From: Oceanisphaera avium
Lineage (GTDB): Bacteria; Pseudomonadota; Gammaproteobacteria; Enterobacterales; Aeromonadaceae
Assembly: GCF_002157875.1 (NCBI RefSeq)
Contig: NZ_CP021376.1
Coordinates: forward strand, 2,217,501-2,281,500
DNA length: 64,000 nt
Reading direction: 5' to 3'
Under the pieces are notes generated by a model. It worked only from the letters and a program-made list of their open reading frames with translations. It ran no database searches and was not told the origin of the DNA. Positions 40,775-49,169 of the stretch are shown here, piece by piece (positions within the stretch are counted from its first letter, which is position 1; each line of letters begins with the position of its first letter). The translations under genes were made by a program, and so were the position numbers.

Positions 40775-41608
40775 TCACACCTCACTTGTCACTCTGGCTT
40801 GCTTTTGCGTGGCGTAAATAAAGGCGCCAATAAAGAACAAGGTGAGTAGCAGCACTATGGTGGGTGCCGGTGCGCTGTCGATAAAAAATGACAGGTACAC
40901 GCCAAAGAAGGCGCCTACTACCGCAATCACCACCGATAGCACTAACATGGTGCTAAATTTATTGGTCAGTAAGAAGGCAATGGCACCGGGGGCAATGAGC
41001 AGCGAAATCGCCAAAATTAAGCCTACCGATTTTAATGCCGCCACTATGGTTAGCGCGATTAAACACAGCAAGCTGTAGTGCAATACATTGACTCTTAAGC
41101 CGATGGCTTGGGCATGCGCGGGATCGAAGGCGTGCAGCAAAAAATCGCGCCATTTACCGCCTAAAATCACCACCGTAATTAAGGCGATAATGGCCGTTTC
41201 TAAAATGTCACCCCAGACGACCCCCAACATATCGCCAAACAAAATATGATCTAAGTGCACATCGGAATTAATTTTTACATACAACAATAAACCTAAGCCA
41301 AACATGCCCGAAAACACGATGCCCATAATGGTGTCTTGTTTTATACGACTATTGTTTTTTAAAAAACCAATAGATAGCGCGCACACCATGCCAGCAAGAA
41401 AAGCGCCAATAGTAAAAGGCGCCCCTATTATGTAAGCGATCACTACCCCCGGAAACACCGCGTGGCTCATGGCATCTCCCATGAGCGCCCAGCCTTTAAG
41501 TACTAAAAAGCAGGACAGCAAGGCAGTAGGCACAGCGATAAGCACCGAAATAAGCAGCGCATTAACCATAAAGCTAAATTGAAAAGGGGCCATTAAGGTA
41601 TCTATCAT
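40775..41608 (-). CDS. sitD: Mn/Fe-type ABC transporter permease SitD-like
   Basis: A 277-residue inner-membrane permease of the ABC-3 family (ZnuB/SitC/SitD). It has about eight hydrophobic helices, the MGDAMSHAVFPGVVIAYI segment, and the family LHYSLLCLIALTIVAALKSV region. It overlaps the partner permease gene by 4 bp and closes the operon. It forms the membrane channel with SitC. Confidence 0.88.
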   Translation of the reverse strand: MIDTLMAPFQFSFMVNALLISVLIAVPTALLSCFLVLKGWALMGDAMSHAVFPGVVIAYIIGAPFTIGAFLAGMVCALSIGFLKNNSRIKQDTIMGIVFSGMFGLGLLLYVKINSDVHLDHILFGDMLGVVWGDILETAIIALITVVILGGKWRDFLLHAFDPAHAQAIGLRVNVLHYSLLCLIALTIVAALKSVGLILAISLLIAPGAIAFLLTNKFSTMLVLSVVIAVVGAFFGVYLSFFIDSAPAPTIVLLLTLFFIGAFIYATQKQARVTSEV

Positions 41609-42462
41609 GCGATCACCTCTAGCGCTTGTGCGGCACGACGGCGAGCGGCAAAATAACCGTGCTTAGGTGCAAAGAAAAAGGCTAATAAAAACAATAAGGT
41701 TTGCAGTACCACAATAATGCCACCGGTAGCGCCATCAAGATAATAACTGGCATAAGCGCCAATAAAGCAGCTAATGGTGCCAATGCTAATGGCGATGGCT
41801 AATAAACGCGGAAAACGGTCGGTCAGCAAATAGGCGGTCGCCCCGGGAGTGACCACTAAACAGATCACCAAAAAAGCGCCCACGGTTTGTAGCGCGGCCA
41901 CCGTAGAAGCGGCGAGCAGCGTAAAAAATAACAACTTAATTTTACTGGGACTAATGCCAATAGAGCGGGCGTGGTTCTCATCAAAAAACACCACTAAAAT
42001 ATCTTTCCACTTCACCACTAATATGGCCAAAGTGACGAGACTGATCAGTACCAGCTGCAAAATATCATAAGGATCTATGGCTAAAATATTACCCAAGACA
42101 ATAGTTTTAATATTTACCGCCGTAGGCTTAAGCGACACCATAAATAAGCCCAGCGCAAAAAAGCTGGAGAAAATAAGGCCAATGATAACATCTTCTTTTA
42201 GCTTACTGCGCTGGTTTAAAAACAACATAGTGCCCGCCGCTAACCCGCCGGCAAAAAAAGCGCCCAGCGAAAACGGCAAGCCCAGCATATAAGCGCCCGC
42301 TACCCCAGGCACAATAGAGTGGGAAAGGGCATCGCCAATCAGCGACCAACCTTTAAGCATTAAATAACAAGATAAAAACGCACACACACCGCCCACCAAA
42401 GACGATACCCACATGGCATTAATCATGTACTGATAGCTAAAAGGCTCAAGCAGTAGGCTCAT
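41605..42462 (-). CDS. sitC: Mn/Fe-type ABC transporter permease SitC-like
   Basis: A 285-residue permease of the ABC-3 family. [20 protein letters not shown] and [18 protein letters not shown] are typical. The start at 42462 ([10 protein letters not shown]) is preceded by AGGATAACAATA; a longer frame to 42585 would run deep into the ATPase gene. It overlaps the end of sitB by 17 bp, and its own 3' end overlaps sitD by 4 bp. Confidence 0.88.
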   Translation of the reverse strand: MSLLLEPFSYQYMINAMWVSSLVGGVCAFLSCYLMLKGWSLIGDALSHSIVPGVAGAYMLGLPFSLGAFFAGGLAAGTMLFLNQRSKLKEDVIIGLIFSSFFALGLFMVSLKPTAVNIKTIVLGNILAIDPYDILQLVLISLVTLAILVVKWKDILVVFFDENHARSIGISPSKIKLLFFTLLAASTVAALQTVGAFLVICLVVTPGATAYLLTDRFPRLLAIAISIGTISCFIGAYASYYLDGATGGIIVVLQTLLFLLAFFFAPKHGYFAARRRAAQALEVIA

Positions 42463-43363
42463 TATTGTTATCCTCCCACTGCGTTTGTGCCTCGCGGCTA
42501 TGTACTTGACCGGCCTTAATAATAAGCGGGCGCTCATCATCACTAATAATGCCAATAGCATGAGGGCGACCATGCTTATTTTCATTTAAGACGAAGTGGC
42601 GCAACACGCCGCCAAAGGCCAGCTCTAGATTATCTTGCGTAAAGGTTTCTTGCGTGGTGCCGTGAGCTAACACAGTCCCTTTAATTAACACAGTACGATC
42701 ACAAAATTCGGGCACCGAGCCTAAGTTGTGAGTAGACACTAACATGACGCGGCCTTCTTCACGCAGCTCACGCAATAAATTAATAATTTGATCTTCTGTT
42801 TTAACGTCTACGCCGGTAAAAGGCTCATCGAGCAAAATAATTTGGCCGTTTTGCGCTAAGGCTCGCGCTAAAAACACCCGTTTTTTTTGCCCGCCGGACA
42901 GCTCCCCAATTTGGCGCTTGCGAAATTCGGTCATGTTTACCCGCGCCAGTGCTTGAGAAACTGCTTCGTGGTCGGCTTTTTTAGGGCGGCGCAGCCAGCC
43001 CATATGGCCATAACGGCCCATCATCACTACATCTTCTACTAATACCGGAAAGTTCCAGTCTACTTCTTCTGATTGCGGCACATAAGCCACTAAATTTTGG
43101 CGCAAAGCAGCATCCACACTCATGCCCAGCACGCTTATTTCCCCTTTCGCTAAGCGCACAAAGCCCATAATGGCTTTAAATAAGGTGGACTTTCCTGAGC
43201 CGTTAACCCCTACCAGTGCCGCAATAGTGCCAGTAGGAATAGCAAAGCTGGCATCGCGCAGCGCCGTATGGCCATTACGATAAGTCACAGTTACCTCGCT
43301 AACCTTAAGGCCAGAGTCTAAGGCGCGAGTGGGGGTGGGAGTAGTTTGTTGCTGCAAACTCAT
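42446..43363 (-). CDS. sitB: Mn/Fe-type ABC transporter ATP-binding protein SitB-like
   Basis: A 305-residue ABC ATPase. Walker A is GVNGSGKST, the signature is [15 protein letters not shown], and Walker B is IILLDEPF followed by [10 protein letters not shown]. It powers metal uptake through the two permeases. It overlaps sitA by 4 bp. The C-terminal roughly 60 residues extend beyond the core ATPase, which is common in this family. Confidence 0.92.
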   Translation of the reverse strand: MSLQQQTTPTPTRALDSGLKVSEVTVTYRNGHTALRDASFAIPTGTIAALVGVNGSGKSTLFKAIMGFVRLAKGEISVLGMSVDAALRQNLVAYVPQSEEVDWNFPVLVEDVVMMGRYGHMGWLRRPKKADHEAVSQALARVNMTEFRKRQIGELSGGQKKRVFLARALAQNGQIILLDEPFTGVDVKTEDQIINLLRELREEGRVMLVSTHNLGSVPEFCDRTVLIKGTVLAHGTTQETFTQDNLELAFGGVLRHFVLNENKHGRPHAIGIISDDERPLIIKAGQVHSREAQTQWEDNNNEPTA

Positions 43364-44286
43364 TTAGCCGATCCTTTATTTGCCGCCGCTTGTTTTTTTA
43401 AACCCTCATGAATGCCCTCAACTATGGTGCGCGAGGTAACCCGTAATAGCTCCAAATAGCTGGGCACTGGGCCGTCTAATTCACTGAGTGAGTCTACATA
43501 TAATACGCCGCCATAATGGCTACCCGTTTCGCGCGCCACTTGCTGAGCGGGTTTAGCAGAAATGGTACTTTCGCTAAATACGGCTGGAATGCGCTCTTTG
43601 CGCACCGTATCCACCACTTTACGCACCTGTTGAGGTGTGCCTTGCTGGTCGGCATTTATCGGCCATAAAAACAGCTCTTTTAAGCCAAAATCGCGAGCTA
43701 AGTAAGAAAACGCGCCTTCACTAGAAACTAACCAGCGCTTATCTTCGGGTAAATCGTCGATTAATTGCTGAATAGGCGCTATCTCTGCTTCGATCTTCGC
43801 TTTATAAGCTTGAGCGTTGTCTTTATAGCCCTGAGCGTTACTAGGATCGTATTTCACAAAAGCATCGCGAATATTATCCACATAAATCACCGCGTTTTTC
43901 GGAGACATCCAAGCATGAGGGTTAGGCTTGCCTTCATAAGGACCGGCCACGACACCCATGGGCTCTATGCCCTCAGACACCACCACTTCGGGCATGTCTT
44001 TCATGTTTTGATAGAATTTTTTAAACCACAATTCTAAATTTAAGCCGTTAGAGAAAATAAGCTGGGCATCGTGAGCCCGAATAATATCACCAGGCGTAGG
44101 CTGATATTCATGAATTTCTGCACCGGGCTTAGTGATCGACTCCACAATGGCTAAGTCTCCGGCTACGTTTTGCGCCATATCGGAGATCACCGTAAAAGTG
44201 GTCACGGCTTTAAATTTATCGGCAGCCAAGGCAGGCTGCATGGTTAATAGGGCGGCCAAAGCCAATCCTACTCTTTTAGACATCAT
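43360..44286 (-). CDS. sitA: Mn/Fe-type periplasmic binding protein SitA/YfeA-like
   Basis: A 308-residue cluster A-I metal-binding lipoprotein-type receptor (here with an ordinary signal peptide ending QPALAAD). Metal ligands expected for the family are visible: His in GAEIHEYQP, His in NPHAWMS, Glu in [11 protein letters not shown] and Asp in LYVDSLSE. This H-H-E-D pattern fits Mn/Fe binders better than zinc-type ZnuA, which also lacks the His-rich loop seen there. First gene of sitABCD; its leader carries terminator-like hairpins. Confidence 0.9.
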   Translation of the reverse strand: MMSKRVGLALAALLTMQPALAADKFKAVTTFTVISDMAQNVAGDLAIVESITKPGAEIHEYQPTPGDIIRAHDAQLIFSNGLNLELWFKKFYQNMKDMPEVVVSEGIEPMGVVAGPYEGKPNPHAWMSPKNAVIYVDNIRDAFVKYDPSNAQGYKDNAQAYKAKIEAEIAPIQQLIDDLPEDKRWLVSSEGAFSYLARDFGLKELFLWPINADQQGTPQQVRKVVDTVRKERIPAVFSESTISAKPAQQVARETGSHYGGVLYVDSLSELDGPVPSYLELLRVTSRTIVEGIHEGLKKQAAANKGSAK

Positions 44287-44322
44287 TCGGTGTCAACTCC
44301 TTATGGCGGCGATTATCCAGTG

Positions 44323-44344
44323 AAAAAAGGGCACCTTGGCGCCC
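44323..44344 (-). terminator. Terminator-like hairpin in the sitA leader
   Basis: On the minus strand GGGCGCCAAGGTGCCC is followed directly by TTTTTT, about 37 bp before the sitA ATG. It lies downstream of the candidate promoter at 44373-44401, so it could attenuate sitABCD transcription. The stem has one mismatch. Confidence 0.5.
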
Positions 44345-44372
44345 TAAGTGATTAATCATACTGGCTATTCAT

Positions 44373-44401
44373 ACCATAGGGGAATGTGATTTATATCTCA
44401 A
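44373..44401 (-). promoter_or_regulatory. Candidate sitA promoter
   Basis: Minus-strand TTGAGA and TATGGT separated by 17 bp. No clear Fur or MntR box was found; TGATTAATCA nearby is the only palindrome of note. Confidence 0.35.
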
Positions 44402-44465
44402 ACGTACCAGCCTAGTGCCAATACGAAAATGAGTGGTGCAGCGTGGCTCGAAACTTAAAGCAGCT

Positions 44466-44496
44466 AAAAAAAGGCCAGTAAGCGCTGGCCTAAAAA
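44466..44496 (-). terminator. Strong terminator hairpin, minus strand
   Basis: AGGCCAG/CTGGCCT stem followed by TTTTTTT on the minus strand. No minus-strand gene is recognised upstream of it, so the transcript it ends is unknown. Confidence 0.6.
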
Positions 44497-44825
44497 CTCT
44501 GGAAATAATGCCTGCCTTTAAAAACCTGCCTCTGTATAACCCAGTTAGGAAGGCTCTTTGAAAGTGAGCATTGCTGCAGACATTTAAGATAAACAGTATT
44601 AATAATTAGCTGGATATCGGCTGTTGTTCGGGGCACTAAGAACAAGCGATCTGCTCTTAGAGGGTATTAATAATCACGAACAGTGATGTTGATGGACGCA
44701 TTTGATAGTTACTCACTCAACAATAAGTCACCTAACAAAGCCCCATGCCAAATGAGGCTTTATTAGGTAAGATAAATTTATATAAGAATGAGCTGTAATG
44801 AACAGCGTCCTGCCATGGAAATATA
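44497..44825. other. Gap between the sit operon and the restriction locus
   Basis: About 330 bp with no supported gene. Near the hsdM end, 44730-44768 holds a long imperfect hairpin (ACCTAACAAAGCC / GGCTTTATTAGGT). It has no U tract and could be a leader structure of hsdM or the scar of an island boundary. Confidence 0.4.
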
Positions 44826-46529
44826 ATGACTAACACCGAAGAACAAACCTTTTTGCATGGGCTAGAGAAAAAACTCTGGACCAGTGCTAACAAGCTTTTA
44901 CCGTCACTCGATGCCAGCCAGTACAAGCACGTGGTGTTAGGGCTGGTGTTTTTAAAATACGTATCTGATGCCTTTGATATGCGCCGCCAGCAGCTGATGG
45001 CGCAATTTCAAAACCCTGAGCACATGTACTTCTTAGATCCAGAAGACTTTGACGGCGGTGGCGAAGGTGCCGATTACCAAGCAGAAATTAGCGAAGAGCT
45101 AGAACAGCGCGATTATTACACCGAAGCTAACGTGTTTTGGGTGCCGCCAGCGGCGCGTTGGGAGTTTATTCAAAACCAGAACAAAGTCGTGATCACCGGC
45201 GAAATTAACATTAATGATAAAACCATTCGCAGCGTCGGCCAACTGATAGACTACGCCTTAGAGCGCATAGAAATAGATAACCCCAAGCTAAAAGGCGTAC
45301 TCAACAAGCGCTACACCCAGCTGCAAATTGAGCAAAGTAAACTGGGCGAGTTAATCGATCTTATTTCTACTATTCCTTTTACGCACGCCACGCTAAGCAG
45401 CAAAGATATTTTAGGCCATGTATACGAATACTTTTTAGGCCAGTTTGCCCTTGCCGAAGGTAAAAAAGGCGGCCAGTTCTACACGCCCAAATCCATTGTC
45501 ACCTTAATCGTACAAATGCTCGAACCCTTTAAAGGCCGCGTTTACGATCCTGCCATGGGCAGTGGCGGTTTTTTTGTGCAATCAGAAAAATTTATTACCG
45601 AACATCAGGGCAAGATAGGCGACGTGTCTATCTATGGCCAAGAAGCCAACCACACCACCTGGCAACTGGCCGCCATGAACATGGTGATCCGTGGCATCGA
45701 CTTTAACTTTGGCAAACAACCGGCCAGCACCTATACCCACAATCAGCATCCTGACTTGCGCGCCGACTTCGTGATGGCCAACCCGCCCTTTAATATGAAG
45801 GAATGGGACACCGGCGTAGACGACAATGATCCGCGCTGGCAACACGGCAAGCCGCCTTCTGGCAACGCCAACTTTGCGTGGCTGCAACACATGCTCTATC
45901 ACACCGCACCCAATGGCAGTCTTGGCTTATTGCTCGCCAACGGCTCCATGAGTTCTAACACCTCCGGTGAGGGCGATATTCGCAAAGCGTTAATTGAAGC
46001 CGACTTAGTAGAATGCATGGTCGCCTTACCGGGCCAGTTATTTACTAACACTCAAATCCCTGCCTGTATTTGGTTTTTAACCAAAAACAAAGGCGCACGC
46101 ACTGCGGCGTCCGGCAGAAAGCTGCGCGATAGGAGCGGTGAGATTTTATTTATCGACGCTCGCCAACTCGGCTTTATGAAAGACCGCGTACTGCGCGACT
46201 TTAGCGACGACGATCTAAAACAAGTGAGCGACACCTTCCATCATTGGCAAAGCGCTCCTTGTCATTCCGCACTTGATGCGGAATCTAGCCATGTTTATAG
46301 CGACCAAGCAGGCTTTTGTCGCAGTGCCAGCTTGGCTGAAGTTCAAAAGCACGATTATGTGCTTACTCCCGGCCGTTACGTAGGCGCCGCCGCCGAAGCA
46401 GATGATGGCGAACCCTTCGCCGACAAAATGGCTCGCTTCACCAGCACCTTAAAAGAACAGTTTGTTGAATCTGAGCGCTTAGCAGCCGAGATCAAAAACA
46501 ACTTAGCGGGGCTGGGTTATGAGCTATAA
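44826..46529 (+). CDS. hsdM: Type I restriction-modification DNA methyltransferase subunit HsdM
   Basis: HsdM provides N6-adenine methylation within the HsdMS and HsdRMS complexes. The 567-residue protein has the N-terminal helical domain (NKLLPSLDASQYKHVVLGLV), the SAM motif YDPAMGSGGFF, and the catalytic NPPF in MANPPFNMKEW. The C-terminal stretch DYVLTPGRYVGAA is typical. Between WQ and DQAGFCRSA about 16 residues (including PCHSALDAES) are added by a palindromic repeat. The very C-terminus (LAAEIKNNLAGLGYEL) is duplicated at 47490. hsdS no longer follows directly; a fic gene intervenes. Confidence 0.95.
   Translation: MTNTEEQTFLHGLEKKLWTSANKLLPSLDASQYKHVVLGLVFLKYVSDAFDMRRQQLMAQFQNPEHMYFLDPEDFDGGGEGADYQAEISEELEQRDYYTEANVFWVPPAARWEFIQNQNKVVITGEININDKTIRSVGQLIDYALERIEIDNPKLKGVLNKRYTQLQIEQSKLGELIDLISTIPFTHATLSSKDILGHVYEYFLGQFALAEGKKGGQFYTPKSIVTLIVQMLEPFKGRVYDPAMGSGGFFVQSEKFITEHQGKIGDVSIYGQEANHTTWQLAAMNMVIRGIDFNFGKQPASTYTHNQHPDLRADFVMANPPFNMKEWDTGVDDNDPRWQHGKPPSGNANFAWLQHMLYHTAPNGSLGLLLANGSMSSNTSGEGDIRKALIEADLVECMVALPGQLFTNTQIPACIWFLTKNKGARTAASGRKLRDRSGEILFIDARQLGFMKDRVLRDFSDDDLKQVSDTFHHWQSAPCHSALDAESSHVYSDQAGFCRSASLAEVQKHDYVLTPGRYVGAAAEADDGEPFADKMARFTSTLKEQFVESERLAAEIKNNLAGLGYEL
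46264..46284. repeat. Palindromic repeat inserted in frame in hsdM
   Basis: ATTCCGCA-CTTGA-TGCGGAAT, flanked by GTC and CTAG, is the pattern of dispersed bacterial intergenic palindromes. Here it sits in frame in hsdM and encodes CHSALDAES, interrupting a region that is shorter in typical HsdM proteins. Confidence 0.65.
46476..46523 (+). repeat. Direct repeat, copy 1 (hsdM 3' end)
   Basis: This 48-bp segment matches 47490-47537 with three mismatches. It codes for RLAAEIKNNLAGLGYE in hsdM. The two copies flank the fic gene and its antisense neighbour. Confidence 0.85.
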
Positions 46530-46544
46530 CGGCAGGCAGTAATT

Positions 46545-47159
46545 ATGGGACGTTACGATACTTCGAACAGCGAAGGTGAATGTCAGCCTGGCTCAAATAA
46601 TCAAGTACTGAGCAATATGCTGGATATTACCGATCCTGCTGAAATGAGCGTTGCCGAAACTGAATTGCTAGCGCAGTTATATTTTTATGTGTTTGACGAT
46701 TTTCCCCAAGCGCTATCATTCCCAATGCTCAGTTTTTGGCATCGAGCTTGGCTAGGTAATCTATACCCTTGGGCGGGTCAGTATCGTAGTGTTGATATGT
46801 CGAAGCCGAATATTCGCTTTGCTTCACCGCTACAAATAGCAAAGCTAGCACAGAGTTTTGAAGCACAGTATCTAGCTCGCTTTAATGAGCTGCCCACGTT
46901 CAATGATCAGCAGTTGGTAGCCTTTTTAGCTGAAGCGCATGTTGAATTTATTCTGCTTCACCCTTTTAGAGAAGGGAATGGCCGTATATCTAGGCTGCTT
47001 TTAGATGTCATGGCGGTAAAAGCAGGCGCGCAGCCGCTAGATTACAGCTTGTGGGACGAGCACAAAGATTTTTATTTTAAGGCAATACAGGCAGGCTTAG
47101 CTAGAGATTATCAGCACCTTGAGCGGCTGATCAGAGATGTGTTAGAGGGCCAAAGATAG
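46545..47159 (+). CDS. Fic family protein (AMPylation-type)
   Basis: A 204-residue Fic-domain protein. The catalytic motif is canonical: HPFREGNGRISR near residue 147. The N-terminal CQPGSNNQVLSNMLDI and LSFWHRAWLGNLYPWAGQYR are typical of Fic proteins found beside type I restriction genes. Fic enzymes usually transfer AMP to a target protein hydroxyl and often act as toxins held in check by an inhibitory helix. It sits between hsdM and hsdS, 15 bp after hsdM, and overlaps a small antisense ORF by 18 bp. Confidence 0.9.
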   Translation: MGRYDTSNSEGECQPGSNNQVLSNMLDITDPAEMSVAETELLAQLYFYVFDDFPQALSFPMLSFWHRAWLGNLYPWAGQYRSVDMSKPNIRFASPLQIAKLAQSFEAQYLARFNELPTFNDQQLVAFLAEAHVEFILLHPFREGNGRISRLLLDVMAVKAGAQPLDYSLWDEHKDFYFKAIQAGLARDYQHLERLIRDVLEGQR

Positions 47160-47306
47160 GTTTGCAAAGTGGCGTTTTTGTGAGTTTAGGCGCTGTTCAA
47201 TCACTAAGGTACGCTCATTGGTTTCAATCGCGCTAGAGCTCGCCACTGAACGCACAATCTGGCTACGAGACACCTTCACTTTAGTGGACTGAGACTGACG
47301 AACCAT
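47142..47306 (-). CDS. Small antisense ORF, possible Fic antitoxin
   Basis: A 54-residue basic protein encoded opposite to fic, overlapping its last 18 bp. A good ribosome site (TTTGGAG, eight bases before the ATG) supports translation. It contains VASSSAIETNERT, where SSAIE resembles the S/T-x-x-x-E core of Fic inhibitory helices, although the usual following Gly/Asn is Thr here. No database match is claimed. It could be a Fic-regulating antitoxin or an unrelated small protein. A longer frame starting at 47399 has no obvious ribosome site. Confidence 0.5.
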   Translation of the reverse strand: MVRQSQSTKVKVSRSQIVRSVASSSAIETNERTLVIEQRLNSQKRHFANLSLAL

Positions 47307-47432
47307 AATGATGCTCCAAAGCAAGTGATGACTTGAATCTAGGATCGATATTATAGCACCCGCCACACGCTTAGCCAAAAGAGTTAAGCAGCTAGCCAAG
47401 CGGCGTCAGAAACATAAAAAGGTTATAACAGT

Positions 47433-47543
47433 ATGAAATATAAGCAGAAATTGACCAAGCAGTTATTTGCGCAACTAGAAGAGACTCACCGCTTAGCAGC
47501 CGAGACTAAAAACAACTTAGCGGGGTTGGGTTATGAGTGCTGA
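47433..47543 (+). pseudogene. Remnant of an hsdM 3' end before hsdS
   Basis: A 36-codon frame whose product resembles the C-terminus of HsdM: its second half (LAAETKNNLAGLGYEC) is nearly the same as the hsdM tail, and the first half is a diverged version. Its stop overlaps the hsdS start (ATGAGTGCTGA), as is usual for an intact hsdM-hsdS junction. It marks where hsdM once ended. Confidence 0.75.
47490..47537 (+). repeat. Direct repeat, copy 2 (hsdM 3' end remnant)
   Basis: Matches 46476-46523 with three mismatches over 48 bp and runs into the hsdS start codon. Confidence 0.85.
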
Positions 47544-48993
47544 TTGGCCGTTACATTCATTATCCGAGTTTATAGGCATAAAACACGGTTTTGCCTTTAA
47601 AGGCGAGTTTTTTCAAAGCGAGGAATCAAGTGATTTTCTAGTAACGCCTGGTAATTTTTCTGTAGGTGGTGGTTTTAAATCAGATAAATTCAAATATTAC
47701 GACGGGCCCGTTCCAGAAGATTACGTTCTTAAAGAAGGTGATCTTGTAGTAACAATGACTGATTTAAGTAAGCAGGCAGATACTTTGGGCTATTCGGCTT
47801 TAATTCCTACAATTAATGGTCATCGTTTACTGCACAATCAGCGTGTAGGGTTGGTTGAGTATAAAAATAATGAACTAGATAAAAATTACTTATATTTTCT
47901 GTTGCGTTCCACAGAGTATAGAAATCACGTGCTTGGTGGTGTCACTGGTACAACAGTAAAGCATACATCCCCTACAAAAATTCTATCGTATGAATTTAGA
48001 AAACCTCCTTTTGAAACCCAGGTTGAAATAGGCAGAAAACTAATCACATTAGAATATAAAGTCGATCTCAACCGCCAAACTAACCAAACTCTAGAACAAA
48101 TCGCGCAGGCTATTTTTAAAAGTTGGTTTGTCGACTTTGAGCCCACTCGCGCCAAAATTATCGCCAAAGCACAAGGTGCCGATCCTGCTACTCAAGAGCT
48201 CGCCGCCCAAGCCATCATCTGCGGCGCCATCACCTTAGAACAGCTGGCAGAGCTTGAACAAAGCCTAAGCACCACTCTACAAGCCGCCATTAATCAAAAG
48301 CTTAGCCAACAAAGCTCCACATCTATCAGCGCCGACCAACTCATCGCCACCGCAGCGTTATTCCCCAACGAGTTGGTTGAGTCTAACTTGACTTATAAAC
48401 CGTATGGTTGGAATGTTGGAAAGATACAAGATTGCTGTAAACGCGTTGAAAGTGGTGGCACACCTAAACGAAGTGAAAGTGCATATTGGAGTGGAGATAT
48501 TAAATGGCTTTCTTCTGGTGAGGTTAGGGATGTAATTGTTTTAGATACAAAAGAAAAAATAACTAAACTTGGATTGGATAAAAGCAGTGCCAAACTTTGG
48601 CCTCAAGGAACAACTGTTGTAGCCATGTATGGTGCAACTGCAGGTCAAGTATGTTTGCTAGCAGATGAAATGACAGCAAACCAAGCATGCTGTGCTTTAA
48701 TACCTAAAGAAAACTATATGTCTTATGTTTTTTTGGCCGCTAGACGTTCCATAGAAGATTTAGCAGGTAAGGCTTCTGGCTCAGCACAACAAAACCTTAA
48801 TAAAACACTGGTTTCAGAGCATGAGTTATTGCTGCCATCAGTATGTATACTAGAAAAATTTGAACTGGTTATGTCTAGTTTAATTAAAAAGTGGATATAT
48901 AACTGTAAAGAAAATATTGAGCTCTCTGAAGTTAGAGATACGCTTCTACCCAAGCTCCTTTCCGGTGAGTTAACGTTCGAAGCTGCTGAATAA
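47533..48993 (+). CDS. hsdS: Type I restriction-modification specificity subunit HsdS
   Basis: HsdS recognises the bipartite DNA target. The 486-residue protein has two target recognition domains (about 1-165 and 285-440), each followed by a conserved helical region (NQTLEQIAQAIFKSWFVDFE; VRDTLLPKLLSGEL). The central spacer helix contains Ala/Gln-rich DPATQELAAQAIICG. Both TRD-coding parts look more AT-rich than the spacer, which fits domain shuffling. The start overlaps the hsdM remnant, so translational coupling to the true hsdM has been broken by the fic segment. Confidence 0.93.
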   Translation: MSADWPLHSLSEFIGIKHGFAFKGEFFQSEESSDFLVTPGNFSVGGGFKSDKFKYYDGPVPEDYVLKEGDLVVTMTDLSKQADTLGYSALIPTINGHRLLHNQRVGLVEYKNNELDKNYLYFLLRSTEYRNHVLGGVTGTTVKHTSPTKILSYEFRKPPFETQVEIGRKLITLEYKVDLNRQTNQTLEQIAQAIFKSWFVDFEPTRAKIIAKAQGADPATQELAAQAIICGAITLEQLAELEQSLSTTLQAAINQKLSQQSSTSISADQLIATAALFPNELVESNLTYKPYGWNVGKIQDCCKRVESGGTPKRSESAYWSGDIKWLSSGEVRDVIVLDTKEKITKLGLDKSSAKLWPQGTTVVAMYGATAGQVCLLADEMTANQACCALIPKENYMSYVFLAARRSIEDLAGKASGSAQQNLNKTLVSEHELLLPSVCILEKFELVMSSLIKKWIYNCKENIELSEVRDTLLPKLLSGELTFEAAE

Positions 48994-49011
48994 ATAACAG
49001 GAATTAAAAGT

Positions 49012-49155
49012 ATGATCAAAACCCGCGTGCAGATGATTATCGAAACCCTAAAAGATAATCCGACTCGAAAATTTACCGCGCGGGAGTTGGCGATAGAGTT
49101 GATAGCCCGTTATCCGGCTAAAATTGCTGAGCAGCAAAGCGTGTGGAATAAATAA
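49012..49155 (+). pseudogene. Short N-terminal fragment of a winged-helix-like protein
   Basis: A 47-codon frame starting MIKTRVQMIIETLKDNP and FTARELAIELIARYP, ending after SVWNK. The sequence looks like the N-terminal HTH part of a longer protein family seen beside type I restriction genes. It stops abruptly before the RhuM-type gene, so it is probably a gene fragment, though a real small protein cannot be ruled out. Confidence 0.5.
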
Positions 49156-49169
49156 CGAGAGGCTGCATT

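Noticed and set aside
40565..40849. 94-codon plus-strand frame
   Set aside because: It crosses the inverted-repeat element and the 3' end of sitD, has no ribosome site and no recognisable domain.
44281..44401. Fur or MntR box before sitA
   Set aside because: Only short palindromes (TGATTAATCA) were found; none resembles the known consensus well enough.
44730..44768. Resemblance to an integron attC site (ACCTAAC ... TTAGGT)
   Set aside because: Only 39 bp long, shorter than known attC sites, with no integrase or cassette array nearby.
46554..46595. TSNSEG in the Fic N-terminus as an inhibitory-helix motif
   Set aside because: It fits S/T-x-x-x-E-G on paper, but the segment matches the ordinary, non-helical N-terminus of this Fic subgroup.
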